From Sphingomonas sp. IC-56 (lineage in GTDB: Bacteria > Pseudomonadota > Alphaproteobacteria > Sphingomonadales > Sphingomonadaceae), in NCBI RefSeq assembly GCF_021043375.1, contig NZ_JAJNDV010000002.1, forward strand, positions 62,001 through 126,000: a stretch of DNA of 64,000 nt. Reading direction: 5' to 3'. Of the stretch, positions 28,538 to 37,657 are shown piece after piece. The notes under the pieces are model-generated. The model made no database searches. It saw only the letters and a list, made by a program, of their open reading frames with translations, and was not told the DNA's origin. The position numbers and the translations under genes are program-made. Numbering within the stretch: position 1 is the first letter of the stretch; every line of letters begins with the position of its first letter.

Positions 28538-29497
28538 TCAGATATCCAGCGCCCAGCCGTCGCGGCCCTTGGGGTTTGGCGGCGTATTCGGCACGTAGCG
28601 GGTGGCGCCAGCGGTCAGGCGCAGGATCGTCCAGTCCCCGCGACGGTCCATTTCTTCCAAGGTGCAACCGCATCCCTGGAACGCCGCCACCACTTGCTCG
28701 CGCTGCGTCTCCAGCAGTCCGGCGAGGACGATCGTGGCCCCCACGTCGGCGATCGCCGCCACCTCCGGCGCCATCGACACCAAAGGCCCGGCCAGAATGT
28801 TGGCGATCAGCAGGTCGTAGGGCGCGTGGGCGGTGATCGCGTCGTTGAGCGCGCCGTCTGCCACGATCAGCTCAATCGGCTTGATCCCGTTGCGCTCGCC
28901 ATTCTCGCGGGTGACCTCGACGGCGTGCGGATCGATGTCCGTCGCGGTGACGGCAGCATTCGGCCACAGCTCGGCGGCGGCAAAGGCCAGCAGGCCGGTG
29001 CCGGTGCCGATATCGATCACCTTCGCGAAGTTCCGGTCGGCCATGCGGTCGAGCATGGCGAGGCACCCCGAGGTCGTCGCATGGTGCCCTGTGCCGAACG
29101 CGCGTCCGGCGTCGATCAGGAACGCGCGCCCGCCCGCGGGCGGCTCGACCGGGTGGGCGCTGGTGTGCACCACGAACCGGCCCTCGCGGATCGGCTCAAG
29201 CCCTTCCTGGCTGAGCGCCACCCAATCTTCCGGCGAAAGTGCCACGATCTCCGGCGGCACGTCGCCCGCGCTCGGCACCAGCGCCCGCAGCGCAGCCAGC
29301 ATCGCGGCGTCCGGTTCGGCATCGGTATAGGCGTCCAGGCGCCACCGCTCCCGGTCGTCCTCCACTTCCTCGGTCGTCATCAGCACCGCGTCGAGCGGCA
29401 CTTCGGCAGCGTCGATCGCCTCGGCCTCTGCACGGGTGCAAGGGAAGCTGGTGCGCCAACTGTCGGGCTGCGCTGTCGCCGAGAGCTCAACGGACAT
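28538..29497 (-). CDS. prmA: Ribosomal protein L11 methyltransferase
   Basis: This 319-residue SAM-dependent methyltransferase has the glycine-rich motif VIDIGTGTGLLAFAAAELWP, then TATDIDPHAVEVTRENGERNGI, and the catalytic-loop block LLIANILAGPLVSMAPEVA, which is NILANPL in most PrmA proteins. It trimethylates lysines of ribosomal protein L11. The N-terminal L11-recognition domain is present (residues 1-130). The start at 29497 has GGAG six bases before it. It overlaps the upstream SDR gene by 11 bases, so the two form an operon. Confidence 0.9.
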   Translation of the reverse strand: MSVELSATAQPDSWRTSFPCTRAEAEAIDAAEVPLDAVLMTTEEVEDDRERWRLDAYTDAEPDAAMLAALRALVPSAGDVPPEIVALSPEDWVALSQEGLEPIREGRFVVHTSAHPVEPPAGGRAFLIDAGRAFGTGHHATTSGCLAMLDRMADRNFAKVIDIGTGTGLLAFAAAELWPNAAVTATDIDPHAVEVTRENGERNGIKPIELIVADGALNDAITAHAPYDLLIANILAGPLVSMAPEVAAIADVGATIVLAGLLETQREQVVAAFQGCGCTLEEMDRRGDWTILRLTAGATRYVPNTPPNPKGRDGWALDI

Positions 29498-30185
29498 AGC
29501 TGGCTCCATTGGCGTCGAGCACGGCGCCGGTCATCGAGGGCGGCGCCTGCAACGCACAGAAGCGGGCCAGTACGGCGATCTCCTCGGGCGCGGCAACGCG
29601 TCCGAGCGGGATGTCCGCCAGCAGCTTGTCGCCGCCACGGCTCGCCAGATAGTCTTCGGCCATGCCCGTCATGGTGAAGCCGGGGCAGATCGCGAAGGCG
29701 AGGATGCCCTGTGCGGCATAGCCACGCGCGATCGACTTGGTCATCGCGACCATGCCGGCCTTGGACGCCGCATAGTGCCAATGCGCCGGGCTGTCGCCGC
29801 GATAGGCCGCGCGGCTGGCGACGTTGACGATGCGGCCGGGCCGCCCCTCCGCCTGCCAATGGCGAACGGCCAGCCGGCACAATTCGGCCGAAGCGGTCAG
29901 GTTGATCCGCATGGTGCGATCCCACCCGGCCACCCAATCGTCATGGTCGAGGTCCAGCGGGTTGCTTTCGAACACGCCGGCATTGTTGATCAGAACGTCG
30001 ATGCGCCCGTCCAGCGCCGACAACGCCTTTTCCCACAACGCCCGGGGCGCTGCGGCATCGGAGAAGTCGGCGGGAATGCCGCTGGTGGTGCCATGGCCGA
30101 TAAGCCGCAGGCCGTCACCCGTAAGGCTTTGCGCGATAGCGGCGCCGATGCCTCGGCTGCTGCCGGTGAGCAGGATGTTCGTCAT
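29487..30185 (-). CDS. Short-chain dehydrogenase/reductase
   Basis: The 232-residue protein is a classical SDR. The nucleotide-binding motif TGSSRGIG lies near residues 7-14, NNAG appears in VLINNAGVF, the catalytic serine is in NVASRAAY and the YxxxK motif is YAASK. After it comes ICPGFTMTGMAEDYL. The acidic or arginine residue that fixes cofactor choice is unclear because the second beta strand is short (GHGTTSG). Substrate is unknown. It is the first gene of a pair with prmA, overlapping it by 11 bases; this is probably only an operon of convenience. Confidence 0.87.
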   Translation of the reverse strand: MTNILLTGSSRGIGAAIAQSLTGDGLRLIGHGTTSGIPADFSDAAAPRALWEKALSALDGRIDVLINNAGVFESNPLDLDHDDWVAGWDRTMRINLTASAELCRLAVRHWQAEGRPGRIVNVASRAAYRGDSPAHWHYAASKAGMVAMTKSIARGYAAQGILAFAICPGFTMTGMAEDYLASRGGDKLLADIPLGRVAAPEEIAVLARFCALQAPPSMTGAVLDANGASYVR

Positions 30186-30223
30186 CCGCCTGCCCTAGCC
30201 GCAAGGCCGGGCAGGCGGAAGCG

Positions 30224-31579
30224 TCAGGCCTCGACCGAGGTCGAAAAACTATCGGCGGCGTCGCGCAACTGGACCAGGCGGTCGTCGACCTCCGCCACGT
30301 CGCGCTGAAGCGTGTCGATCTCTGACGTGACCGTCTTGGTATCCTCACGGATCGCGCCGATGGTCGCCGACATCGAATCCGCGGCAAGCGCAGTCTCGTC
30401 CACCGCCGCAGTGATGGCCGTCACCGTCTGCGCCTGCACTTCCATCGCGGTGCGGATGCGATTGGCGCTCTCCTGCACTTCGGTCACGGTTGAGCGGATC
30501 GAGGCATTGGTGTCCACGGTGGAACGCGTCGCGGACTGGATCGCGGCGATCTTGGCGGCGATATCGTCGGTGGCGCGTGCGGTCTGGTTGGCGAGGCTCT
30601 TCACTTCCTGCGCCACGACCGCGAAGCCGCGGCCGGCGTCCCCAGCACGCGCCGCTTCAATGGTTGCGTTGAGCGCCAGCAAATTGGTCTGGCCGGCGAT
30701 GTCGCGGATCAGCCCCAGAATCGACTCGATTGATTTGGCGTGCTCGCTCAACGTCTCCGACATGCCGACGGCGGCGCCGGCCTGGCTCGAAGCGCGCGTG
30801 GCGATGTCGGCTGCGGCCTCGACTTCGGTGCGCGCATCCTCGATCGCGCGGATCAGGCCGGCTGCCGTCTGCGCAGCTTCGCGCATCGCCACCGCCGACT
30901 GTTCGGCGGCTGCGGCGACTTCCGACGCCTTGCCCAACATGCCGCGCGCCGAACTCGATGCGCCCTGCGCCTGCACGCGGATGCGGTTCCCGGCCTCGGT
31001 GGCGCTCAGGATCGAATTGCCGATAAGGTCGCGGAACTCGGTCGAGCGCTCGCGGCGCTTGCTGATGCTCCGCTCGGCACCCAGCATGCCGACATGCATC
31101 GCCATCAGGTTGGTCTCGACCAGCCCGATGCGGCTGACCGTGTCGCACAGGCGGCGGAGCCGGTCGGGGTCGTCGCCGACCTTTTCGGCCAGGGTCGCCA
31201 TAGTGAGGCTGGCGGTGTTCGCGAAGCCGGCCAGCATTGTGTAAGCCGGCACCCGCATGCGGTATGCATAGTCCGCATGGTAGAGCGCCATCTGCATCCA
31301 TTCATCGCTGAACGGCTGCTCGAAGCGCACCCGGCTGTACCGCGCGCTCAGGGCACGAAGCGCGCTAAGGCGCTGTTCGTCGAAGCCGTCGCGAAGATTG
31401 CGGAAGAAGGGCTGTTCCAGGAAGTGCGTCCAGAAACCCTCGGCGATGCGCTCGTGATCGTCGGCAAGCAGCTGCGCGATCTCGGCGCAGCCCTTCGTGA
31501 TCGCCCCATCCCAGTCATAGTCGGCGACGGTACCGATCGTGTTGCGCCCCATCTCCAAGGCAGCTTGATTGTCGAACAC
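30224..31579 (-). CDS. Soluble chemoreceptor with globin-sensor-like N-terminus
   Basis: The 451-residue protein has no transmembrane helix. Residues 1-180 are helical and resemble globin-coupled sensor domains, most clearly [25 protein letters not shown] (from residue 101), which fits the family's HxRIGLPxxWY region. The canonical proximal histidine appears displaced or lost. Residues 210-440 form an MCP signalling domain with tip [33 protein letters not shown]. Start is GTG behind GGAGAG, 15 bases after the next chemoreceptor gene, so the two are co-transcribed. The signalling module is almost identical to that neighbour's. Oxygen or redox sensing is possible but unproven. No CheR-tether pentapeptide is seen. 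Confidence 0.85.
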   Translation of the reverse strand: MFDNQAALEMGRNTIGTVADYDWDGAITKGCAEIAQLLADDHERIAEGFWTHFLEQPFFRNLRDGFDEQRLSALRALSARYSRVRFEQPFSDEWMQMALYHADYAYRMRVPAYTMLAGFANTASLTMATLAEKVGDDPDRLRRLCDTVSRIGLVETNLMAMHVGMLGAERSISKRRERSTEFRDLIGNSILSATEAGNRIRVQAQGASSSARGMLGKASEVAAAAEQSAVAMREAAQTAAGLIRAIEDARTEVEAAADIATRASSQAGAAVGMSETLSEHAKSIESILGLIRDIAGQTNLLALNATIEAARAGDAGRGFAVVAQEVKSLANQTARATDDIAAKIAAIQSATRSTVDTNASIRSTVTEVQESANRIRTAMEVQAQTVTAITAAVDETALAADSMSATIGAIREDTKTVTSEIDTLQRDVAEVDDRLVQLRDAADSFSTSVEA

Positions 31580-31594
31580 CCGTTCTCTCCCCCC

Positions 31595-32965
31595 TCAGGC
31601 CGCGACTTTGGCGATGATGTCGCCCGCGCTGCCCTTTAACGTTTCCAGTTGCGCATACAGCGCAGCGAAGCCCTGCCCCACCCGATCGATCTTCGAAGCG
31701 ACGGACTCGGTATCCTCCCGGATGGCGCCGATGGTCGCGGACATGGAATCGGCTGCCAGGGCGGTCTCGTCGACCGCCGCGGTGATCGCGGTGACCGTTT
31801 GCGCCTGCACTTCCATTGCCGCGCGGATGCGCTGGGCGCTGTCCTGAACTTCGGTGACGGTCGAGCGGATCGAGGCGTTGGTCTCCACGGTCGAGCGGGT
31901 TGCCGACTGAATGGCTGCAATCTTGGCGGCGATGTCATCGGTGGCGCGCGCGGTCTGACTGGCGAGGCTCTTCACTTCCTGTGCCACCACCGCGAAGCCG
32001 CGGCCGGCGTCCCCTGCGCGTGCCGCTTCGATGGTGGCGTTGAGCGCCAGCAAATTGGTCTGGCCGGCGATGTCGCGGATGAGGCCCAGGATCGATTCAA
32101 TCGACTTGGCGTGATCACTCAGGGTCTCGGACATGCCGACGGCGGCGCCGGCCTGGCTCGAAGCGCGGGTCGCGATGTCGGCGGCGGCCTCGACTTCATT
32201 GCGGGCCTCCTCGATCGCGCGGATCAGACCGGCGGCGGTTTGGGCGGCTTCGCGCATGGCCACTGCCGACTGCTCGGCGGCCGCGGCGACTTCGGATGCC
32301 TTGCCCAGCATGCCGCGCGCCGAGGCGGAGGTCTGCACGGCCTGGGCCCGGAGCTGCTCGCCTTCGCGCGAAGCCTCCTCGACGGTCGCGCCGATCGAGT
32401 CGCGCAGATCGGCGGCAAGCCGCTCGCGCGCGAAATGGGTGCCGTGACCGCGGTATGAATTGTGAATTTCGACGGAAATGTCGGCTTGAAGCGCCGACAG
32501 CCGCATCAGCGTGTCGATCAGCTCGGCGGCGCGGGTGTCGTGCGGGTCCAGATGGCGCAGCAAGATTTGCAGGGCGGCGCGGTCGCCTGCGCTGATCATC
32601 GACAGCAGCGCCATTGGCTGGACGCCGGCGGCAAATGCCTGGGCGACATGCGCCGCGGCACCCTCGACCCAGACCGGCCCGCCCACGTCCAGAAGCCGGT
32701 CGCGCTGGAACACGATGCCTGCGTCGATCATGTCCTCGATATTACCAGGCGCCCAGCCGCGGTTTCCGGCGGCGCAAAGCTGCCATTGCCGGCAATAGGC
32801 TTCGGACACCGCGCGGATCTCGGGCGCGAGCACTTCCCACAGCGCCTTGGCCGACTCCGGCAGCGAGCCTTCGGGATCGAACACGCGCAAACGCGAACGC
32901 AAGTCGATCCTAGCGCTCGTCGTGCCCGGTGCCGGAAGGTCTTCAATCGATAACACGGTACGCAC
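31595..32965 (-). CDS. Soluble chemoreceptor with divergent helical sensor
   Basis: The 456-residue cytoplasmic protein has an all-helical N-terminal region (about 20-190) that does not align clearly with its neighbour's. RLRVFDPEG near residue 26 and [21 protein letters not shown] near 103 could be a degenerate globin-sensor fold. Residues 215-419 match residues 210-414 of the protein encoded at 30224-31579 with only eight differences by my count. The MCP tip is identical ([20 protein letters not shown]). It starts with a GTG. It is probably the first gene of this two-gene unit. The ligand is unknown. Confidence 0.83.
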   Translation of the reverse strand: MRTVLSIEDLPAPGTTSARIDLRSRLRVFDPEGSLPESAKALWEVLAPEIRAVSEAYCRQWQLCAAGNRGWAPGNIEDMIDAGIVFQRDRLLDVGGPVWVEGAAAHVAQAFAAGVQPMALLSMISAGDRAALQILLRHLDPHDTRAAELIDTLMRLSALQADISVEIHNSYRGHGTHFARERLAADLRDSIGATVEEASREGEQLRAQAVQTSASARGMLGKASEVAAAAEQSAVAMREAAQTAAGLIRAIEEARNEVEAAADIATRASSQAGAAVGMSETLSDHAKSIESILGLIRDIAGQTNLLALNATIEAARAGDAGRGFAVVAQEVKSLASQTARATDDIAAKIAAIQSATRSTVETNASIRSTVTEVQDSAQRIRAAMEVQAQTVTAITAAVDETALAADSMSATIGAIREDTESVASKIDRVGQGFAALYAQLETLKGSAGDIIAKVAA

Positions 32966-33124
32966 AGTCCTCTTGCACGGCCCCCGAGGAAGCGGCCCGC
33001 CTGGCCTTCCTTATGGAGATGAAGTGGTTAAGGCGCGGTTAGTCAGCCGGGCGCGCCGCGCATGCGTGCTTGCATCCCGTGCCCGCCGGATTAAGGAAGC
33101 GCCGTCGACCCGAAAGGAATACCC

Positions 33125-33547
33125 TTGGCCAACGTCCGCAATACGGCGCGCCCATTATCGCCGCACCTCTCGATCTGGAAATGGGGACCGCACATGGCGG
33201 TTTCGATCGTCCACCGCGCCACGGGCAGCGGCATGGCGACGGTCGGCACCATCCTGTTCGTGTGGTGGTTGAGCGCGATGGCATCGGGCCCGGCAGCCTA
33301 TGCGTCGTTCGTGGACCTGTTCACGCTGGACTCGGGCAAGCTGAACGTGGCGGGCTATATCTTCGGCATCGGACTGACGCTTTCCTTCTTCCAGCACATG
33401 GCGTCGGGCGTGCGGCACTTGTTCATGGACGCCGGCGCGGCGTTCGAGCTGGGCGTCAACAAGCGCTCGGCACTGGCCACCTTCGTGGTCGCGATCGTCC
33501 TCACCATCGCCTTCTGGGCCGTCATCGTGGAGAAGAACCTTGGGTAA
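33125..33547 (+). CDS. sdhC: Succinate dehydrogenase cytochrome b556 subunit
   Basis: The 140-residue membrane protein begins with a TTG behind AAGGA. It has the SdhC signature RPLSPHLSIWKWGPHMAVSIVHRATGSGM and the heme-ligand region FFQHMASGVRHLFMDAG. Three membrane helices are expected. It anchors the succinate dehydrogenase complex and binds ubiquinone and heme with SdhD. Its end overlaps sdhD by eight bases. The 159-base gap before it is shared with the divergent chemoreceptor gene and should contain the sdh promoter. Confidence 0.93.
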   Translation: MANVRNTARPLSPHLSIWKWGPHMAVSIVHRATGSGMATVGTILFVWWLSAMASGPAAYASFVDLFTLDSGKLNVAGYIFGIGLTLSFFQHMASGVRHLFMDAGAAFELGVNKRSALATFVVAIVLTIAFWAVIVEKNLG

Positions 33548-33929
33548 CGGCACGCAACTCGGCCGCGTCCGCGGCCTGGGCTCCGCGCACGAAGGCGCCG
33601 ACGACTGGTGGCACCACAAGCTGAGCGCGGGGTCGAACCTGATCCTGGTGCTGTGGTTCCTGGTCTCGATCGCGCTGCTGCCGGACTATGACTATGCCAC
33701 GCTCACCGGCTGGATCGCCGAGCCCCTGGTCGCGGTGCCGCTGATCCTGCTGGTCGTCAGCGTGTTCTATCACTTCCATCACGGCCTGACCGTCGTGATC
33801 GAGGATTATCAGCACGACCACACCCGCTTCGTGCTGCTGGCCCTGCTGAAGTATTTCACCATCGCGACGGCCTCGCTCGCGATCTTCTCGATCCTCAAGG
33901 TGGCCTTCACGGCCGGAGCGGCGCTGTAA
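33540..33929 (+). CDS. sdhD: Succinate dehydrogenase hydrophobic membrane anchor
   Basis: The 129-residue protein starts with a TTG inside the last codons of sdhC. The motif [24 protein letters not shown] and, later, [21 protein letters not shown] mark SdhD; the histidine and aspartate of the second motif are the usual heme and quinone neighbours. Three transmembrane helices are visible. It ends in a TAA that shares its last A with the ATG of sdhA, so sdhC, sdhD and sdhA are tightly coupled. Confidence 0.92.
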   Translation: MGNGTQLGRVRGLGSAHEGADDWWHHKLSAGSNLILVLWFLVSIALLPDYDYATLTGWIAEPLVAVPLILLVVSVFYHFHHGLTVVIEDYQHDHTRFVLLALLKYFTIATASLAIFSILKVAFTAGAAL

Positions 33930-35743
33930 TGCCGAGTGCATACAAGATCATCGACCATACCTATGACGCGGTCGTCGTCGGCGCCGGCGGCGCGGGCCTG
34001 CGCGCCACCATGGGTATCGCCGAAAGCGGGCTGAAGACCGCCTGCATCACCAAGGTGTTCCCGACCCGCAGCCACACTGTGGCGGCGCAGGGCGGCATCG
34101 CCGCCAGCCTGGGCAACATGGGCCCGGATCACTGGACCTGGCACATGTACGACACGGTCAAGGGCTCCGACTGGCTCGGCGACCAGGACGCGATCGAGTA
34201 TCTGACGCGCGAGGCACCCGCCGCCGTCTACGAGCTCGAGCACGCCGGCATGCCCTTCAGCCGCACGGCCGAAGGCAAGATCTATCAGCGCCCGTTCGGC
34301 GGCATGATGCAGAACATGGGCGCCGGCCCGCCCGCGCAGCGCACCTGCGCCGCGGCCGACCGTACCGGCCACGCCATGCTCCACACGCTGTACCAGCAGA
34401 GCCTGAAGTACGACGCCGACTTCTTCATCGAGTATTTCGCGCTCGACCTGATCATGGAGGATGGCCCGAACGGCAAGGTGTGCCGCGGCGTCATCGCGCT
34501 GTGCATGGAAGACGGTTCGATCCACCGCTTCCGTTCGCACGCCGTCGTGCTGGCGACGGGCGGCTATGGCCGCGTCTATCAGTCGGCCACCTCGGCACAC
34601 ACCTGCACTGGCGACGGCAATGCGATGGTGCTGCGCGCCGGCCTGCCGCTCCAGGACATGGAGTTCGTCCAGTTCCACCCGACCGGCATCTACGGCGCGG
34701 GCGTGCTGATCACCGAGGGTGCGCGCGGCGAAGGCGGATACCTGACCAACTCGGAAGGCGAGCGCTTCATGGAGCGCTATGCCCCCTCCGCGAAGGACCT
34801 CGCCAGCCGTGACGTCGTCTCGCGCTCGATGGCGATGGAGATTCGTGAAGGCCGCGGCGTGGGCAAGGAGAAGGATCATATCTACCTTCACCTCAACCAT
34901 ATCGACGCCAAGGTGCTGCACGAGCGCCTGCCCGGCATAACCGAAACCGGCAAGATCTTCGCCGGCGTCGACCTAACCCGCCAGCCGCTGCCGGTGGTCC
35001 CGACCGTCCACTATAATATGGGCGGCATCCCGACCAATTATCACGGCGAAGTCGTAACCCTTGGCGCCGATGGCCCGGACACGGTTGTCCCCGGCCTGTT
35101 CGCGGTCGGCGAAGCGGCCTGCGTGTCGGTGCACGGCGCCAACCGCCTGGGCTCGAACTCCCTGATCGATCTGGTGGTGTTCGGCCGCGCGACCGGCAAG
35201 CGCATTTCCGAGATCGTCAAGCCGAACACGTCGCACAACCCGCTGCCGCAGGGCTCGGAAGAACTGGCGCTCGGCCGGCTCGACCATTTCCGCTACGCCG
35301 CCGGCGCGACCCCAACTTCTGCAATCCGCCGCGACATGCAGAAGACGATGCAGCGCCACTGCGCCGTGTTCCGCACCGACGAGCTGATGCGCGAGGGCAT
35401 CCAGCACATGGACCAGGTCTATGCGTCGATGCAGGATGTGGGCGTCAATGACCGTTCGCTGATCTGGAACACCGACCTGATCGAGACGCTCGAGCTCGAC
35501 AATCTGCTCGGCCAGGCGCAGGTGACGATCCGTTCGGCGGTGAACCGCAAGGAAAGCCGCGGCGCGCACATGCACGAGGACTTCCCGGACCGTCACGACG
35601 ACGAGTGGATGAAGCACACCGTCTATTGGTTCGATGGCTGGGGCGGCAAGGGTGGCGAGAGCCGCATCGATTACCGCCCGGTCCACGAATATACGCTGAC
35701 CGACGACATCGCGTATATCGAACCGAAGAAGCGCGTATACTGA
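33929..35743 (+). CDS. sdhA: Succinate dehydrogenase flavoprotein subunit
   Basis: At 604 residues this is full length. The FAD-binding region [17 protein letters not shown] is followed by [13 protein letters not shown], holding the histidine that carries the covalent flavin. [19 protein letters not shown] and the C-terminal [25 protein letters not shown] block complete the family pattern. It oxidises succinate to fumarate in the TCA cycle at the inner face of the membrane. It is followed by a terminator, and sdhB is not next but 3.2 kb downstream. Confidence 0.97.
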   Translation: MPSAYKIIDHTYDAVVVGAGGAGLRATMGIAESGLKTACITKVFPTRSHTVAAQGGIAASLGNMGPDHWTWHMYDTVKGSDWLGDQDAIEYLTREAPAAVYELEHAGMPFSRTAEGKIYQRPFGGMMQNMGAGPPAQRTCAAADRTGHAMLHTLYQQSLKYDADFFIEYFALDLIMEDGPNGKVCRGVIALCMEDGSIHRFRSHAVVLATGGYGRVYQSATSAHTCTGDGNAMVLRAGLPLQDMEFVQFHPTGIYGAGVLITEGARGEGGYLTNSEGERFMERYAPSAKDLASRDVVSRSMAMEIREGRGVGKEKDHIYLHLNHIDAKVLHERLPGITETGKIFAGVDLTRQPLPVVPTVHYNMGGIPTNYHGEVVTLGADGPDTVVPGLFAVGEAACVSVHGANRLGSNSLIDLVVFGRATGKRISEIVKPNTSHNPLPQGSEELALGRLDHFRYAAGATPTSAIRRDMQKTMQRHCAVFRTDELMREGIQHMDQVYASMQDVGVNDRSLIWNTDLIETLELDNLLGQAQVTIRSAVNRKESRGAHMHEDFPDRHDDEWMKHTVYWFDGWGGKGGESRIDYRPVHEYTLTDDIAYIEPKKRVY

Positions 35744-35782
35744 TCTGCACGGGGGAGCAGTCTTCCTCTAGGCCTAAATGAA

Positions 35783-35816
35783 GAGGCTCGCTTTCGATCG
35801 GGAAGCGAGCCTTTTC
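35783..35816 (+). terminator. Rho-independent terminator after sdhA
   Basis: Stem GGCTCGCTT (35785-35793) / AAGCGAGCC (35803-35811) with a nine-base loop, followed by TTTTCTTT. It closes the sdhCDA unit and confirms that sdhB has separate transcription. Confidence 0.88.
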
Positions 35817-35941
35817 TTTGTCTCGCCGACGTAGTTTGAGAGACATCGACTTGACCGGGCTGTGTCGCTTGGGGTGACTACCCCTCCCCCTTCGGTGAGG
35901 ATTAGCCCCTGCTCGGCTTGACTTGATTCCAGCCGCAGTCA

Positions 35942-35972
35942 GACTGCCCCCGTTCGACGAGCGGGGGCAGTC
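35942..35972. promoter_or_regulatory. Perfect 11-bp hairpin ending two bases before a start codon
   Basis: GACTGCCCCCG (35942-35952) pairs with CGGGGGCAGTC (35962-35972) around a nine-base loop. The C13 peptidase ATG is at 35975. The only ribosome-binding-like sequence, GGGGG, lies in the right arm, so folding would hide it. It may be a translational switch or merely an interspersed repeat; the preceding CCTCCCCCTTCGG block (35883-35895) belongs to the repeat family. Confidence 0.5.
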
Positions 35973-35974
35973 CG

Positions 35975-36955
35975 ATGCGCTTTTCTCTTCTTGCACGCAT
36001 TGCCGCGACGGCGGCGCTGAGCGCGTTCGCGCTGCCCGCCACCGCACAGACCGCCCACAGTAAGGATTGGCCGCCGCTGCTCGGCTCCACGCCGGCAGAG
36101 ATTGGGGAGTCGCTGAAGCAGGGACCGCAGCTCGAACGCGGCCGTTCGGCCAAATGGCTGCTCGCCGAGCATCGCAAGCTGGACACCGCGCTCGGCACCC
36201 TGGCCCCGCAGCGCAAAGCCCTGGTGGACGCCTATGTCGTCTCGGTCGCCCTCGACAGCGACGCCGTGTTCGGCCGCGAGGCGCGCGAAGCGGGAAAGGT
36301 CCTGTCGCGTCGTTTCGACGCGGTCGGCCGCACGCTGGTGCTTGCGGGAAGCACCGGAACCGCCGGTGACAACCTCCCGCATGGCAGCCTGGACTCGCTC
36401 ACCCTCGCGCTCGCCCGCGTCGCGGAACTGATGGACAAGGATCAGGACGTGCTGGTGCTCTATACCACCAGCCATGGCGCCCAGGTCGGGCTCGCCTATC
36501 ACGACGGCGACCAGGGCTATGGCGTGCTCTCCCCTGCCCGCTTCGGGGCCATCCTCGACGAACTCGGCATCCGCAATCGCGTGCTGATCCTGTCGGCCTG
36601 CTATTCGGGCATCTTCGTGCCGATGCTCGCCAGCCCGGACACGGCGCTCCTCACTGCCGCTTCTTCGGAGCGCACCTCCTTTGGCTGCCAGGCCGAGAAT
36701 GACTGGACCTTCTTCGGCGACGCGCTGATCAACCGTGCCTTTCGCAAGCCGCAGCCTCTGGAGGCCGCGAGCGCGGAAGCGCGCGACACGATCGGCGAGT
36801 GGGAAATGGCCAGCCGCCTTACCCCGTCCAATCCGCAGGTCGCGATCGGCAGCCGCGTGGCGCGTTGGCTAAAGCCATTGGAAGCGCGCATGCCCGGCAG
36901 CGCCAGCGCACCGACAGGCCGCCCGGCGGCCGAAGCAATCAAGGCGGGTAACTAA
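35975..36955 (+). CDS. C13 family (legumain-type) cysteine peptidase, secreted
   Basis: The 326-residue protein has a signal peptide ending LPATAQ (residue 25). The clan CD catalytic pair is visible: histidine in VLYTTSHGAQVGL near residue 165 and cysteine in RVLILSACYSGIFVPML near residue 210, as in bacterial peptidase C13 proteins. ALLTAASSERTSFGCQAENDWTFFGDALI follows, typical of these. It would act in the periplasm; legumain relatives cleave after Asn or Asp, but bacterial specificity is unknown. It sits between sdhA and sdhB, 20 bases before a ClpP-like gene. There is no strong ribosome binding site except inside a hairpin. Confidence 0.88.
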   Translation: MRFSLLARIAATAALSAFALPATAQTAHSKDWPPLLGSTPAEIGESLKQGPQLERGRSAKWLLAEHRKLDTALGTLAPQRKALVDAYVVSVALDSDAVFGREAREAGKVLSRRFDAVGRTLVLAGSTGTAGDNLPHGSLDSLTLALARVAELMDKDQDVLVLYTTSHGAQVGLAYHDGDQGYGVLSPARFGAILDELGIRNRVLILSACYSGIFVPMLASPDTALLTAASSERTSFGCQAENDWTFFGDALINRAFRKPQPLEAASAEARDTIGEWEMASRLTPSNPQVAIGSRVARWLKPLEARMPGSASAPTGRPAAEAIKAGN

Positions 36956-36975
36956 TTGGCGCCAATAAGGAACCC

Positions 36976-37623
36976 ATGGTCCCCGGGGCGGGTTGCGCTG
37001 CCATGACCGATCCTCAGCAGCCCAGCACCCCGACGCCCGCTCCCCAGGATGCCGAGGCAACCAGCCGGGCGACACGCTATCCGCTACTCGCACTGCCGCA
37101 GGTCGTGCTTCACGGCCCCGTCGATCACGACATGTACGCCAATTTCCGGCAGCAGCTGATCAATGCGCCAGCCGACGGGCCCCTGGTCGTATCGGTATCG
37201 ACGCTTGGCGGCGACCCCGAAGTCGCCCGACTGATGGGCGACGAGCTTCGGCTGCTGCGCGAATATACCGGCCGGGAGACGCTGTTCCTGGGCAAGGTCG
37301 CCGTCTATTCCGCCGGCGCCACCTTCATGTCGAGCTTCCCGGTAGACAAGCGTTTCCTAACCCGCGGCACCCGTATCATGATCCACGAACGGATCATCAG
37401 CAAGACGGTCACGATCCAAGGGCCGCTCAAGACCGTGATCGCTGGCCTCCAGGCCAATCTCCACGAGATCGAGCACTCGATCCGGATAGAGGAAGAGGGC
37501 TTCCGCGACCTGATCGCCGGCTCCAAGATCGCGTTCGAGGAGGTGCAGAAGCGCGCGCCCTCCAACTGGTATATCGAGGCGGAGGAAGCGCGTGACCTCG
37601 GCCTCGTGCTCGACGTCATCTGA
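36976..37623 (+). CDS. ClpP-like serine protease family protein
   Basis: The 215-residue protein has the ClpP/crotonase fold pattern. VVSVSTLGGDPEVARLMGDELRLL forms the oxyanion region, VAVYSAGATFMSSFP holds the candidate nucleophile serine, and TRIMIHERI holds the histidine. The usual MIHQP is changed to MIHERI, and the classic GxAASM to YSAGATFM, so it is not housekeeping ClpP. The N-terminal 35 residues are Pro/Gln/Thr-rich and probably disordered. I chose the ATG at 36976, with AAGGA five bases before; 37003 is the alternative. It lies 20 bases after the C13 peptidase gene, suggesting co-expression. Confidence 0.8.
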   Translation: MVPGAGCAAMTDPQQPSTPTPAPQDAEATSRATRYPLLALPQVVLHGPVDHDMYANFRQQLINAPADGPLVVSVSTLGGDPEVARLMGDELRLLREYTGRETLFLGKVAVYSAGATFMSSFPVDKRFLTRGTRIMIHERIISKTVTIQGPLKTVIAGLQANLHEIEHSIRIEEEGFRDLIAGSKIAFEEVQKRAPSNWYIEAEEARDLGLVLDVI

Positions 37624-37627
37624 TCAA

Positions 37628-37651
37628 ATCCTCCCCCTTTCGGGGGAGGAC
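37628..37651. repeat. Short palindrome between convergent genes
   Basis: CCTCCCCC-TTTC-GGGGGAGG hairpin between the convergent ClpP-like and SDR genes. It probably serves as a shared terminator-like structure although no long T tract follows. Confidence 0.6.
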
Positions 37652-37657
37652 CGAGCG

